Shown piece by piece: positions 26,729 through 35,871 of a stretch of 64,000 nt of DNA (position 1 is the first letter of the stretch; every line of letters starts with the position of its first letter). The stretch covers positions 1 through 64,000 of the forward strand of contig NZ_VOLC01000029.1 in assembly GCF_009797935.1 (NCBI RefSeq), read 5' to 3'. The DNA is from Lunatibacter salilacus. Lineage in GTDB: Bacteria > Bacteroidota > Bacteroidia > Cytophagales > Cyclobacteriaceae. The translations under genes were made by a program, and so were the position numbers. The notes beneath the pieces are model-generated. The model worked only from the letters and a program-made list of their open reading frames with translations, was not told the origin of the DNA and ran no database searches.

Positions 26729-28816
26729 TTATTTATCCTTTAAATGCTTTTCCAAAAAATCAACCGTTGCCATTCCGACTTTTACCTGATTGCCAAACTT
26801 CATCCAATGATGGGTATCGTCCGGGATCATCAGAAATTCAAAGGATTTATTTAAATCCTGAAATCTCCTAACTATATCCACAGTCTGAACTACCTGTACG
26901 TTCCTGTCATTGTCCCCGTGGATAAAGAGTACGGGAGAAGTCCATGTCTCGAGATCTGCCAAGGGGGAACTTTTCCACGCGGTTTTTAGTGCCAAATCAA
27001 AATCGGGAGCCTTTTCAAATCCTTCAGGCATCTCCAACCTGCTAGATAGCTCATGTACACCATGTATATCCACCCCAACTTTGAAAAGTTCCGAATCCCG
27101 AGCCAAAGCTAAGGCAGTCAAATAGCCACCATATGATCCTCCAAAAATACCAATCCGTTGTGGATCCACTTGAGGTAAGGATTTAAGATATTCTCCTGCC
27201 GCCTTGATATCTCTGTATTCAGCTGCTCCCTGCCAATAGGTATTTGCCGGCTTGTGGAACTCATAGCCGTACCCTATTCCCAATCTAAAATTGACAGACA
27301 ATACCGCAAATCCCTTTGCTGCCAAGTACTGATTAATTGCGTACGTATTGGCATAGTAATCCCCATAATGCCAGCCAAGTAGCATTTGGCGTTGTGGGCC
27401 TCCATGGACAAAAACGATCGCCGGTTTGTCTTTCACGCCGTTCTTTTTTTCAAATAGCTGCGCATGAACCATTACACCGTCCTCTGCCTCAAAGGTCATT
27501 TGTTGCGGAGTTACCAGTTCATTTAAAGGAAACTCAGTCGGAAGTAAGCTCTTCCCAAATGCCTTTATATTTCCACTTGTTAACTCTAAAACGGTTGGAA
27601 GCAACGGTTGCCGGGCATTTGACCCTAGAAATGCAACTTGTTTTCCTTCAGAAAGGAGGACAGGAAACGTTTCTATTCCAGATCCAGAAGTAAGCCAATC
27701 GAGTTTACCAGTCTCGAGATCAACCATACCTAAATGTCTGCGGTCAATATCTTCAGACTCATCCCCATGATTAGCAGCGAAAAGCAGCGTAGATCCAGAA
27801 CCGTCGACCCTAATATGCTCCACCATATAATTACCTTTGGTAACTTGGGTTTGATGGTTTTCAGTAAGCTGATATAAATGGGGCCATCCATCGGCATAGG
27901 ATAAAAACACCAAACCACCATTTGCTGTCCAGTTCAGATTGGCATCCCCGTGGGTGGTGGGGTAAGACCCTCTCATTGTACGTGTGGATTGCCACCACTG
28001 TACACCTTCACCGGATTCAATGTCGGCTACCCATATTTCCCATGGAGTGGGGTGTTGGCCTAATAAGGTCTTGGCCTCCCCACTGCCGCCTGGCCTTCTG
28101 ACAAATGCGACCCTTCGGCCATCCAATGACCACCTAGGCATCATATCCCTACTGAATGATGGAGCCAAATAAGTTAGGTTTTCAGTGGCAAGATCAAAGT
28201 AAGTGATCAGGGAGTGAGTACCCCGTTGCGTCACGAAGAGTAATTTTTTGCCATCTGGCGACCAACTTAAGTCTCCTACAGTCCCTCTTACTTCCACCAT
28301 TAGATCCGGTTTTGCTTCTTCCGGTGACACCTTCCATATATTTCCATTTCTAATAAACACTATCTGTAATCCATCCGGAGAAATGGCAGGATAGTCACCC
28401 TCTGCCAGTTTTCTGGATTCCTTTCCGTCATAGGTTGTCCTCCAGATTTCTACTTTTGGTATGGATGCTATATGATTTGGATTAACCCCTGTATTGCCAT
28501 CCCAGTTACTCCCATGTTCACCGCCTCTTACATAAACCAACCATTCCCCGTCTGGGCTAAACTGCAAACTGGTTATTTCCTGCCCATCATCTTCGCTATA
28601 AGATGTTATTTGTCTTGGAGTGAATTCCGAAGGTTGGGCTACAAAAACATTTCTTTGCCCTTTTAAATTAACTGCGAAAGCAAGTCGGTTTTTAACCTGA
28701 GATGCCGTTAACTCAGAAGGAAAAGGATACGACAAAAGTTGTTCAAGCGAATAATTCTGGCTCTTAACTGGAAACCAAGAGAATAGAATGATGCATGAAA
28801 GTGCAAAACGAACCAT
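26729..28816 (-). CDS. Exported S9-family prolyl oligopeptidase-like peptidase
   Basis: This 695-residue serine peptidase has a signal peptide (leader ending FPVKSQ) and is therefore periplasmic or secreted. Residues 40-420 form a TolB/DPP-IV-like beta-propeller with repeats such as FSPDGEWLVYVRGG, SWSPDGKKLLFVTQRG and WSLDGRRVAFVRRP. The C-terminal alpha/beta hydrolase has FVHGGPQRQ, nucleophile Ser561 in GGSYGGYL, an Asp in FIHGDNDRNV and a His in DDTHHW, a complete triad. It probably trims short peptides from the N-terminus (DPP-IV or acylaminoacyl-peptidase type). It stands alone; the upstream 209 bases are shared with the divergent EEP gene. Confidence 0.93.
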   Translation of the reverse strand: MVRFALSCIILFSWFPVKSQNYSLEQLLSYPFPSELTASQVKNRLAFAVNLKGQRNVFVAQPSEFTPRQITSYSEDDGQEITSLQFSPDGEWLVYVRGGEHGSNWDGNTGVNPNHIASIPKVEIWRTTYDGKESRKLAEGDYPAISPDGLQIVFIRNGNIWKVSPEEAKPDLMVEVRGTVGDLSWSPDGKKLLFVTQRGTHSLITYFDLATENLTYLAPSFSRDMMPRWSLDGRRVAFVRRPGGSGEAKTLLGQHPTPWEIWVADIESGEGVQWWQSTRTMRGSYPTTHGDANLNWTANGGLVFLSYADGWPHLYQLTENHQTQVTKGNYMVEHIRVDGSGSTLLFAANHGDESEDIDRRHLGMVDLETGKLDWLTSGSGIETFPVLLSEGKQVAFLGSNARQPLLPTVLELTSGNIKAFGKSLLPTEFPLNELVTPQQMTFEAEDGVMVHAQLFEKKNGVKDKPAIVFVHGGPQRQMLLGWHYGDYYANTYAINQYLAAKGFAVLSVNFRLGIGYGYEFHKPANTYWQGAAEYRDIKAAGEYLKSLPQVDPQRIGIFGGSYGGYLTALALARDSELFKVGVDIHGVHELSSRLEMPEGFEKAPDFDLALKTAWKSSPLADLETWTSPVLFIHGDNDRNVQVVQTVDIVRRFQDLNKSFEFLMIPDDTHHWMKFGNQVKVGMATVDFLEKHLKDK

Positions 28817-29025
28817 ATACGGGAATGTTGAAGCTTGTCAAAGTTAACAGATTCAGTCTAGGTTCGGCGCAAGCATTCATTAATTTCGAGCAAAAATTTA
28901 TTTCACCAATCTAAAGTTATTTCGAGGTTTATTCGCCTCAATTGATAAACTGGCTATTTTTTTGTTCTCCAAGAAAAGAATTCCTACAATGAACCCATAT
29001 AACGAATCGCCCCTAATTTGAAAAA

Positions 29026-30069
29026 ATGAAATTCTTTGTTTATATTCTTAGTGCCATATCCCTTATAGCCACTGGTCTTCCCTTGATCAAATCGGCTAAA
29101 TGGTGGATTAGGATCTTCGATTTCCCACGCATGTCTATTGCCGTATTTTGCCTTCTTGCGCTTATACTTTGTTTTCGGTATATACACCCTAGAAAAATAT
29201 ATAAGATCGCACTTATCAGCCTTTTGGCAGTTGCCTTAGTTTTTCAGCTTTCAAAGATCATTTTTTACACGCCCCTCTATCCCCGGCAAGCAAAGGTATC
29301 CCAGAATATAACAGAGGAGAATCGGCTCTCAATTCTAGTTTTCAATGTGCGGATGGAAAATGAGGAAACAGAAAAGTTTGTGGATTTGGTAAAAAAATGG
29401 GATCCAGACATGATATTGATCACAGAACCGGATTCAATATGGGCTGAAGCCCTTTCGGTATTAGACAAAGAATACGAATTTCAAATCAAAGAGCCACTCC
29501 CCAATACCTATGGAATGATGTTTTTTTCCAAATTTCCATTGTCGGAAAAAAAAGTCAGGTACTTGGTCGAAGAGGAAGTTCCTTCTATTGCCACAAAAAT
29601 CACTCTAAGGACAGGTGATGAGGTAATGTTGTATGGCCTCCACCCAAGACCTCCAAAGCCAGGCTCTGATACCTATGAGCGGGATACAGAGATTCTGCTG
29701 GTTGGCAAGGAGGTCCAAGAGAGTTCTATACCGTCTATCGTGGCCGGTGATTTAAATGATGTGGCCTGGTCTCATACTTCTGAATTATTTCAGCGCTACG
29801 CACAGCTGATTGATCCTAGGGAAGGCGTTGGCATGTTCAATACGTACAATACCAGTTTGCCCTTCTTCCGATACCCGTTGGATCATATATTCTACTCCGA
29901 GGAATTTGGTTTGACAAGAATGGAAAGGCTGGAACATATAGGGTCAGACCATTTCCCTATTTATATTGAACTGACCTTTGAGCCAGAAGTTGACCAGAGT
30001 GAGTTTATAGAAAAGGTTGATGAAGAAGCTGAGGAAGAAGTTCAGGAAACTATTGAGAAGGGGACTTAA
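29026..30069 (+). CDS. Membrane-anchored endonuclease/exonuclease/phosphatase-family protein
   Basis: The 347-residue protein has three predicted N-terminal transmembrane helices (about residues 3-20, 35-53 and 60-78). A catalytic EEP domain follows, with LVFNVRME, Glu in LITEPDS, His in YGLHPRPP, Asp and Asn in VAGDLNDVAWS, Asp in PLDHIFYS and the terminal GSDHFPIYIEL. The metal and catalytic residues of the DNase I/phosphatase fold are present. Membrane anchoring and the missing nucleic-acid-binding insertions favour a phosphodiesterase acting outside the cytoplasm, on phospholipid head groups or nucleic acid. The C-terminal 25 residues are very acidic (EEAEEEVQE). Confidence 0.88.
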   Translation: MKFFVYILSAISLIATGLPLIKSAKWWIRIFDFPRMSIAVFCLLALILCFRYIHPRKIYKIALISLLAVALVFQLSKIIFYTPLYPRQAKVSQNITEENRLSILVFNVRMENEETEKFVDLVKKWDPDMILITEPDSIWAEALSVLDKEYEFQIKEPLPNTYGMMFFSKFPLSEKKVRYLVEEEVPSIATKITLRTGDEVMLYGLHPRPPKPGSDTYERDTEILLVGKEVQESSIPSIVAGDLNDVAWSHTSELFQRYAQLIDPREGVGMFNTYNTSLPFFRYPLDHIFYSEEFGLTRMERLEHIGSDHFPIYIELTFEPEVDQSEFIEKVDEEAEEEVQETIEKGT

Positions 30070-30331
30070 TAAAAACCGGGATTTCACTTTCTTGAAAAAA
30101 ATCCCAAAAATTCCTTTATTTGAAAAGAGCTTATTCAGTTCGGGTCAGTTATTGGCGAAAATATTTTTAACTTTAATATATGTGGAATGATATTTGATTT
30201 TGGGTTTTCAAAAGAAACGAGGGTAAGTCTATTTTTAATGCGAAAGCCATAACACATTGGTTTTGGTTAAATTTAGCCGTTCAGTCAATCCTTTATTGTT
30301 AACCAAATATTTAATACCCTTTATTTCTACT

Positions 30332-31450
30332 ATGACTCCTAAAAGTGTAACTACCGCAGCGACGCTAATAATTATCTTTTCGGTAATCGCAATTGTCTAT
30401 GTCATGCAGTCTATTATAGTTCCACTGCTTTTTGCGATAATTTTTTCTATCATGATGTTTCCTCTATGCAATCTTTTGGAACGTTGGAAGCTTCCCCGAG
30501 CTGCGGCATCGGTTGTTTCGCTTTTAGTGCTTATCATCATCGTCTCTGGAGCGGTATCATTACTTGTTAATCAAGTCATCATTATTGGCAAGGATGGTGA
30601 TGACATCGCAAAAAACTTCCTGACGGTATATGATTCCATCACTAAATGGATTGAGTCCACCTTCGGAATAGAGCGAGGAGAATTCACCAATAGAATCAGG
30701 GAACAGGGACAAAGTACGCTTTCCAACGCAGGGTCATATGCTCTTGCCGCATTCAGCTCTGCTGGCGGCACTTTAGCTAATGCGGTACTAATTCCTATCT
30801 ATATATTCTTTATGCTCTATTACAGGGATTTTTTCCAGGATTTCTTTATCAGGCTTAATAGCGATGATCCGGCGGAAAAGACTAGAAACATCATAAAGGA
30901 AATATATGCCGTGATCCAAAGCTACTTGCTAGGAATGCTTACAGTCATGGGCATAGTAGCAATACTTAACACCGCAGGGCTGTTGGTAATGGGTATCGAT
31001 TATGCGTGGTTCTTCGGGATTTTTGCTGCGGTAATGATTTTAATCCCATATATAGGAATTGCTATTGGCTCTGTTATTCCCGCCTTGTTTGCCTTGGCGA
31101 CCATGGATAGCTATTGGTATGCCTTAGGAATAGTTATCTGGTTTCAAGTAGTACAGTTTCTAGAGGGTAATTTTATTACCCCAAATATTGTGGGTGGAAA
31201 GGTAAATTTAAACCCATTGTTTGCCATTATTTCCCTGTTGTTGGGCGGCATGTTGTTTGGTCTTGCGGGCCTTATCCTTGCAATTCCAATTATGGCTGTG
31301 TTAAAGATCCTCCTCGGTTTAAACAAAAACACAGAACCTTACAGTTTTCTTATCGGAGAACCTACCAAAGACCATTTACATAAGGAAACGTTCTCAAAGT
31401 GGTTTTCCAAGCATAAGTCAGGTGAAAACGAAGAAGGTTTAGAAAACTAA
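30332..31450 (+). CDS. AI-2E family transporter (PerM/TqsA-like)
   Basis: The 372-residue protein starts at ATG 30332; an in-frame TTG at 30257 would add a poor 25-residue extension. Two N-terminal helix pairs, a periplasmic loop with ITKWIESTFG, and the late conserved segments IPYIGIAIGSVIPALFAL, QFLEGNFITPNIVGGKVNLNP and GLAGLILAIPIMAVLKI are typical of the AI-2E superfamily. TqsA exports autoinducer-2 in E. coli; other members are sodium/proton antiporters or of unknown role, so the substrate stays open. The 262 bases upstream hold no gene that I can support. Confidence 0.92.
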   Translation: MTPKSVTTAATLIIIFSVIAIVYVMQSIIVPLLFAIIFSIMMFPLCNLLERWKLPRAAASVVSLLVLIIIVSGAVSLLVNQVIIIGKDGDDIAKNFLTVYDSITKWIESTFGIERGEFTNRIREQGQSTLSNAGSYALAAFSSAGGTLANAVLIPIYIFFMLYYRDFFQDFFIRLNSDDPAEKTRNIIKEIYAVIQSYLLGMLTVMGIVAILNTAGLLVMGIDYAWFFGIFAAVMILIPYIGIAIGSVIPALFALATMDSYWYALGIVIWFQVVQFLEGNFITPNIVGGKVNLNPLFAIISLLLGGMLFGLAGLILAIPIMAVLKILLGLNKNTEPYSFLIGEPTKDHLHKETFSKWFSKHKSGENEEGLEN

Positions 31451-31491
31451 CTAAAATTGTAAATTTAATTTACGCGGAAAGAGTAGGCAAG

Positions 31492-32688
31492 TTATTCAAG
31501 ATTTGACATTTTCATCTTTGCCTCATATATAGCATCTACCAAACCATCATCAGGGGCATCGCTTCCCAATTGCCAGAACATGATTCCTCCCAATCCTGTG
31601 TCCGCAGCATACCTGGTTTTTAGTTTGATGGAAACTGTATCTTCGTACGAAATAAATATACTATCTGCCGGATGATATAGGAAGGGCGCTTTGGCAACTG
31701 GATCCCAATGTCTTATGAATCCTCCTTTATTCTCGAAGTTTTCCCTAATTGCCGCATAAGATCCACTTCCTGTCCACGCGCCAGCAGCTTTCTGATAAAG
31801 CCCATTGTTCATAGGCGGCACACCCACCCATCCCTTGCCGTAAAAAGCAGCCCCTATAACAATCTGCTCTGGTCGTGCTCCATTCTCCATGCAATAGGCA
31901 ATAATCTTTTCGGCGGAGTACACTTCTGCTGAATCACCCAAATCACGGATTTTCATTTCGTAAGCAGGAGTTTCTGCTATGTCTTCCATGGTGACCCAAC
32001 CCAAGTTGGTATGATGCGCAGTATACGGATTTCCGCCGCCAGCCAGGTCGTAGGACATGATGTTTATGTAATCTACAACCTTCATCACTTTTGGCAATTC
32101 AATATGATGAAAAAACCGTTCCCATCCTGCCGCTGCAAATGTCAGCAGTTGATCCTCACCAATCCGGTCAAGTCCTTGGCGCAATTCTTTCATCAGGGTA
32201 GTGAAATTCTCTTTATCTTCCGGCAAATAGGGATTCCCAATTCCTTTAAGGCCAGGATATTCCCAATCTATGTCCAAACCGTCCAATTCGTACTCGTTGA
32301 TGAATCTAACCACACTTTCTACAAATTTCTTTCTAGTTTCCGGTGCTTTGGCCATATCCGAAAACCCGCCAGATCCACCCCAACCCCCACAGGCAATCAT
32401 AACTTTGAGATCCGGATGTTCCTTCCGCTTCTCCACCAAACTTCTTAAAACAATGCCCGAAGAGTCATTTTTGAATTTCATTTCATCATCGATCACCTCA
32501 GTAAAGGAATAAATGATATGAGTCAACTTTTCAAGAGGAAGTTTCTCCAAGTCATAATTTTTCCACCCAACATAGTAATACGCCATAACCTGAAGGTCAT
32601 TTTCTTTTGATAAACTTCCCTTTGGTCCGCAGGACAAAAGAAAAGATACCAAGCATAATCCGGAAATAGCAGAAAGGATAGATTTCAT
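31492..32688 (-). CDS. GH18 chitinase-like lipoprotein
   Basis: The 398-residue lipoprotein (lipobox VSFLLSC, Cys20) has the GH18 barrel with strand 3 motif KVMIACGGWGGSGGF and the complete catalytic motif DGLDIDWE ending in Glu143. YINIMSYDL provides the substrate-assisted Tyr region, and GIMFWQLGSDAPDDG closes the fold. It should hydrolyse beta-1,4-GlcNAc linkages in chitin or chito-oligosaccharides at the cell surface or in the periplasm. An endo-type GlcNAc-ase on a glycoprotein is the alternative. It is convergent with the AI-2E gene. Confidence 0.94.
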   Translation of the reverse strand: MKSILSAISGLCLVSFLLSCGPKGSLSKENDLQVMAYYYVGWKNYDLEKLPLEKLTHIIYSFTEVIDDEMKFKNDSSGIVLRSLVEKRKEHPDLKVMIACGGWGGSGGFSDMAKAPETRKKFVESVVRFINEYELDGLDIDWEYPGLKGIGNPYLPEDKENFTTLMKELRQGLDRIGEDQLLTFAAAGWERFFHHIELPKVMKVVDYINIMSYDLAGGGNPYTAHHTNLGWVTMEDIAETPAYEMKIRDLGDSAEVYSAEKIIAYCMENGARPEQIVIGAAFYGKGWVGVPPMNNGLYQKAAGAWTGSGSYAAIRENFENKGGFIRHWDPVAKAPFLYHPADSIFISYEDTVSIKLKTRYAADTGLGGIMFWQLGSDAPDDGLVDAIYEAKMKMSNLE

Positions 32689-33108
32689 GAGAGGCGCACC
32701 AAAATAGAGTTACAACTAAATTTGAAAATTAAATATAATAAAACTTTATGGAATTTTCTGTCCGGTAGTTGAAAGAATGGCAGGTCCGAAACAGCGCTAC
32801 GGTAGAGATCACCTTCGTTAATTTATCGCCAGTGGAGAAGAATCATTTGTACGAAATCCCGATCAATGTCATTCCATATCAAACTCAAAGAAATTCATTT
32901 TTGAGTTAGTCGCTTCTAGACCGATTAAATCTATTAGTTGCAGGTTATAGTAAGTTAAACAGTTATCTTTAAATATTTAAAATATAAACTTGCTTCATAT
33001 CATAAATAAACAAAATAAATTAAATTTTTCTGATTAAAATTTAACTTTTTCGACTCTTTTTACGTTTTAATATTAAAACTGTTCTATCTATATTTTAATT
33101 AACCAATC
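32689..33108. other. Intergenic region, no gene seen
   Basis: This is a 420-base divergent region between the GH18 and outer-membrane barrel genes. The right half is very AT-rich. A short inverted repeat CTCAAA...TTTGAG surrounds 32890, and a TACGTTTT box at 33061 weakly resembles a -7 element for the barrel gene. No open frame of coding quality is visible. Confidence 0.6.
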
Positions 33109-33786
33109 ATGAAAAAAATCAATAATTCTCAATTATTCACTTTGCTTTGCGCACTTGGCTTCATTGTTCTGGGAGCCGGACAGTCTATGGCACAAAGCAA
33201 TAATCCCGGCCCTAGATTTGGGATCAAAGGGGGCTTAAACGCATCACAGCTCTACGTAGATCAACCCAACGTTGAGGATGAAAACATGAAAATTGGATTT
33301 AATTTCGGTGTTTTCACGAAAGTTCCCATTAACAGTTTTCTGGCATTACAACCAGAAGTGCTTTACACCAATGTCGGATCTAAAGTAACATATGGGGGAT
33401 CTAATTTGGAAAATCTCTTTGGCATTGAACCAGGAGAGGTACGTTTCAACTTGAATTATATTCAAGTTCCTGTTGCACTCGCTGTCAACATTGGCCCGTT
33501 AAATGTTCACGCAGGACCTTACGTTTCCTATCTTCTGTCAGCGAATGTGAGAGATTGGAAACCGTCGGAATTAAGCGGTACGACAGTTCGAGAACTTGAT
33601 ACCGACGACTTCAACAAAGTAGATTACGGAGTTGTTGTCGGCGTTGGGTTTGATGTTCAGCAGGTTACAATTGGCGCAAGGTACAATTACGGTCTTAGAG
33701 AGATTGGAAACAGTAGCCTAGCTGGTAACCTAACCGAGAATTCTAAAAACTCGGTGGGTCAAATTTACATTGGTTTCGGCTTTTAG
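33109..33786 (+). CDS. Small outer-membrane beta-barrel (porin-like) protein
   Basis: The 225-residue protein has a signal peptide ending SMAQS. Alternating hydrophobic strands follow, beginning with RFGIKGGLNASQLY and including GFNFGVFTKVPI, LALQPEVLYTNVGSK, NLNYIQVPVALAVNI and VHAGPYVSYLLSAN. It closes in a C-terminal aromatic strand (VGQIYIGFGF) that ends in Phe, the usual BAM signal. The pattern matches the outer-membrane beta-barrel 2 family of Bacteroidota. It is probably structural or adhesive; no transport role can be shown. A very strong terminator follows. Confidence 0.9.
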   Translation: MKKINNSQLFTLLCALGFIVLGAGQSMAQSNNPGPRFGIKGGLNASQLYVDQPNVEDENMKIGFNFGVFTKVPINSFLALQPEVLYTNVGSKVTYGGSNLENLFGIEPGEVRFNLNYIQVPVALAVNIGPLNVHAGPYVSYLLSANVRDWKPSELSGTTVRELDTDDFNKVDYGVVVGVGFDVQQVTIGARYNYGLREIGNSSLAGNLTENSKNSVGQIYIGFGF

Positions 33787-33807
33787 TATCGTAGTCTCCG
33801 GATGATG

Positions 33808-33844
33808 AGCCTGCTTTCCCATGGGAAAGCAGGCTTTATTTTTA
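33808..33844 (+). terminator. Strong rho-independent terminator
   Basis: AGCCTGCTTTCCC and GGGAAAGCAGGCT pair perfectly over 13 bases around an AT centre and are followed by TTATTTTT. It ends the barrel gene. Confidence 0.92.
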
Positions 33845-33995
33845 CACCTTACTTAAAAAAAAGGATTTGTGGGTTGAAGCGAGAAAATTCCGTTTCAAAA
33901 ATTGATTTCTAATACCACTGTTGGGCAAAAAGTAGTTACATTTGGGTTGAATATTACAGTTTCGACTAGCAGCCACCAAGTAAAAACCAACCAAC

Positions 33996-35564
33996 ATGAA
34001 AAAACTGGCGTTATTTCTAACCCTCACTATACTTTTTTATGGATGTAATCAATCTAAAGACAATGAAAACCGCGACAGTGATTCCCTTCCCCGGATTGCC
34101 ATTGCGGGACTAGCTATAGAGTCTAGCACCTTCTCCCCAGCCCAAACGGAGGAAGACGCTTTTCTGGCAAGAACTGGCGAGGATATATTCAACATGTATC
34201 CTTTTTTTTCTACAGATTCCGCAAATAGGAAGCGTGCAAACTGGTTTCCAACACTAAGAGGTCATGCCATTCCCGGCGGAATCGTCACCAGAGAAGCATA
34301 TGAATCTTTAGTCACCAAAACTTTAGAAATGTTGGCGGAAAATCTGCCATACGATGGATTGTTTTTTGACATTCATGGGGCAATGAGTGTGGTGGGAATG
34401 GACGACCCAGAAGGAGACTTTATCATCAGAATCCGAGAGGTCATCGGTGATGAAACCATAATCTCTACCTCCATGGATCTTCATGGAAGTGTTTCCTGGA
34501 GATTGGCGGAGAACACGGATTTGATCACCTGCTACCGCCTTGCACCGCACGAAGACGCCATGGAGTCCAAAAAACGCACAGTGGACAACTTATTGGAACG
34601 ACTGGAGAGTGGCAAAGGCAAGCCAGCATACAAGGCCTGGATTCCAGTTCCAATCCTCCTTCCGGGTGAAAAAACGAGCACACGGGTAGAGCCCGGAAAA
34701 AGCCTGTATGCAAAGGTAGATCCGGTAACCAAGGAAGAAGGAATTGTAGATGCGGGGATTTGGATTGGATATGCTTGGGCCGATGAACCCCGAAATCAGG
34801 CTTATGTCATGGTTACTGGAGATGACCGTGAAAAGGTAGGAAGTGCTGCGGAATACCTCGCCCAGAGTTTTTGGGATGTAAGAAATGAATTTGACTTTAT
34901 TGCACCGGTTGCTACCCTCAAGGAGAGCCTCGATATGGCCATTGCGAGCGATAAAAAACCTTTTATGATCAGCGATATGGGTGACAACCCTACTGCAGGC
35001 GGTGCGGGAGATGTGACATGGACCCTGCATGAGGTGCTTGCCCGCCCTGAATTCAAAAATGAAGACGGGCCTTCGTTGATTTATGCCTCTATCCCCGGTC
35101 CTGAATTTGTAGAAAAAGCAGTGGCGTCAGGTATAGGAAATCAGGTCGAAGGATGGGCAGGAGCGGCAGTCGATGACCGTTTTGCCCCGCCGGTGAAGCT
35201 TTCAGGAACCGTAACAGCTATAGAGCATGGGGATAGAAACGCGGAAACCGAGGTTGTGGTTAAAATAGGAAGTGTTTCTGTAATCGTAACCAAAAAGCGG
35301 AAACCATACCACCGGGAAAACGATTTTACACGATTGGGCTTATCACCCAGGGAAAGTGATATTGTGATGGTGAAGATCGGGTATCTCGTCCCGGAATTGT
35401 ACGATATGCGCGCCGATTGGATTATGGCCCTGACTCCCGGCGGAGTAGATCAAGACCTGGAAAGGCTTGGACATAAGCGCATCAACCGCCCCATGTTTCC
35501 ATTGGACAGAGGCATGTTGGATCCGGACCTAAGCGCCCAGTTTGTACCGCTATCGCATGAATAA
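33996..35564 (+). CDS. M81-family (MlrC-type) metallopeptidase, predicted lipoprotein
   Basis: The 522-residue protein belongs to the MlrC family, named for the last enzyme of microcystin degradation. The zinc ligands described for MlrC (Asp-x-His, then a His 22 residues on) are present as SMDLHG and RLAPHED with the same spacing. FFDIHGAM and the C-terminal domain segment ISDMGDNPTAGGAGDVTW are also typical. A leader with lipobox LFYGC (residue 17) makes it a lipoprotein, whereas the characterised members are not known to me as lipoproteins. The gene is followed at 35872 by the KDG kinase. Its natural substrate is unknown; amide bonds of linear peptides or other secondary metabolites are likely. 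Confidence 0.88.
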   Translation: MKKLALFLTLTILFYGCNQSKDNENRDSDSLPRIAIAGLAIESSTFSPAQTEEDAFLARTGEDIFNMYPFFSTDSANRKRANWFPTLRGHAIPGGIVTREAYESLVTKTLEMLAENLPYDGLFFDIHGAMSVVGMDDPEGDFIIRIREVIGDETIISTSMDLHGSVSWRLAENTDLITCYRLAPHEDAMESKKRTVDNLLERLESGKGKPAYKAWIPVPILLPGEKTSTRVEPGKSLYAKVDPVTKEEGIVDAGIWIGYAWADEPRNQAYVMVTGDDREKVGSAAEYLAQSFWDVRNEFDFIAPVATLKESLDMAIASDKKPFMISDMGDNPTAGGAGDVTWTLHEVLARPEFKNEDGPSLIYASIPGPEFVEKAVASGIGNQVEGWAGAAVDDRFAPPVKLSGTVTAIEHGDRNAETEVVVKIGSVSVIVTKKRKPYHRENDFTRLGLSPRESDIVMVKIGYLVPELYDMRADWIMALTPGGVDQDLERLGHKRINRPMFPLDRGMLDPDLSAQFVPLSHE

Positions 35565-35871
35565 GCACTTTTGTGCGGTTTCATAAAATCGGTGTAAATA
35601 AGGGGTAAAGCACTCTAATTCATATATGACTGATTTCAAACCATCTATCTGATGCAAGGCACTGGGATTTGCTTTTACCGAAATAAAACAGTAGACTTGT
35701 CTATAAAAGCAGCTCTGGGAATGAGTTGGACTATACTTTTTCCCCATTACCACTAACATTTATACGGATTAAGCGCACCTCTTTTTAGTAAGATTTAAGA
35801 GAATTGGGTAAATGCACTCAAATACAATTAACAAAACATAAACTATCTATTAATTAAACACAAAACTAATC
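35565..35871. other. Intergenic region upstream of kdgK, no gene seen
   Basis: A small hairpin GCACTTTTGTGC directly follows the preceding stop. The 50 bases before kdgK are AT-rich (ATTAACAAAACATAAAC). I find no clear consensus promoter, and no match to the palindrome near uxaA. Confidence 0.55.

Noticed and set aside
26599-26871. 90-residue open frame on the plus strand
   Set aside because: Its second half is antisense to the end of the S9 peptidase gene, and no motif supports it.
32777-32821. Short frame beginning MAGPKQRYGRD in the 32.7-33.1 kb gap
   Set aside because: It stops after 14 codons; no continuation in another frame looks like a known protein, so a pseudogene cannot be supported.
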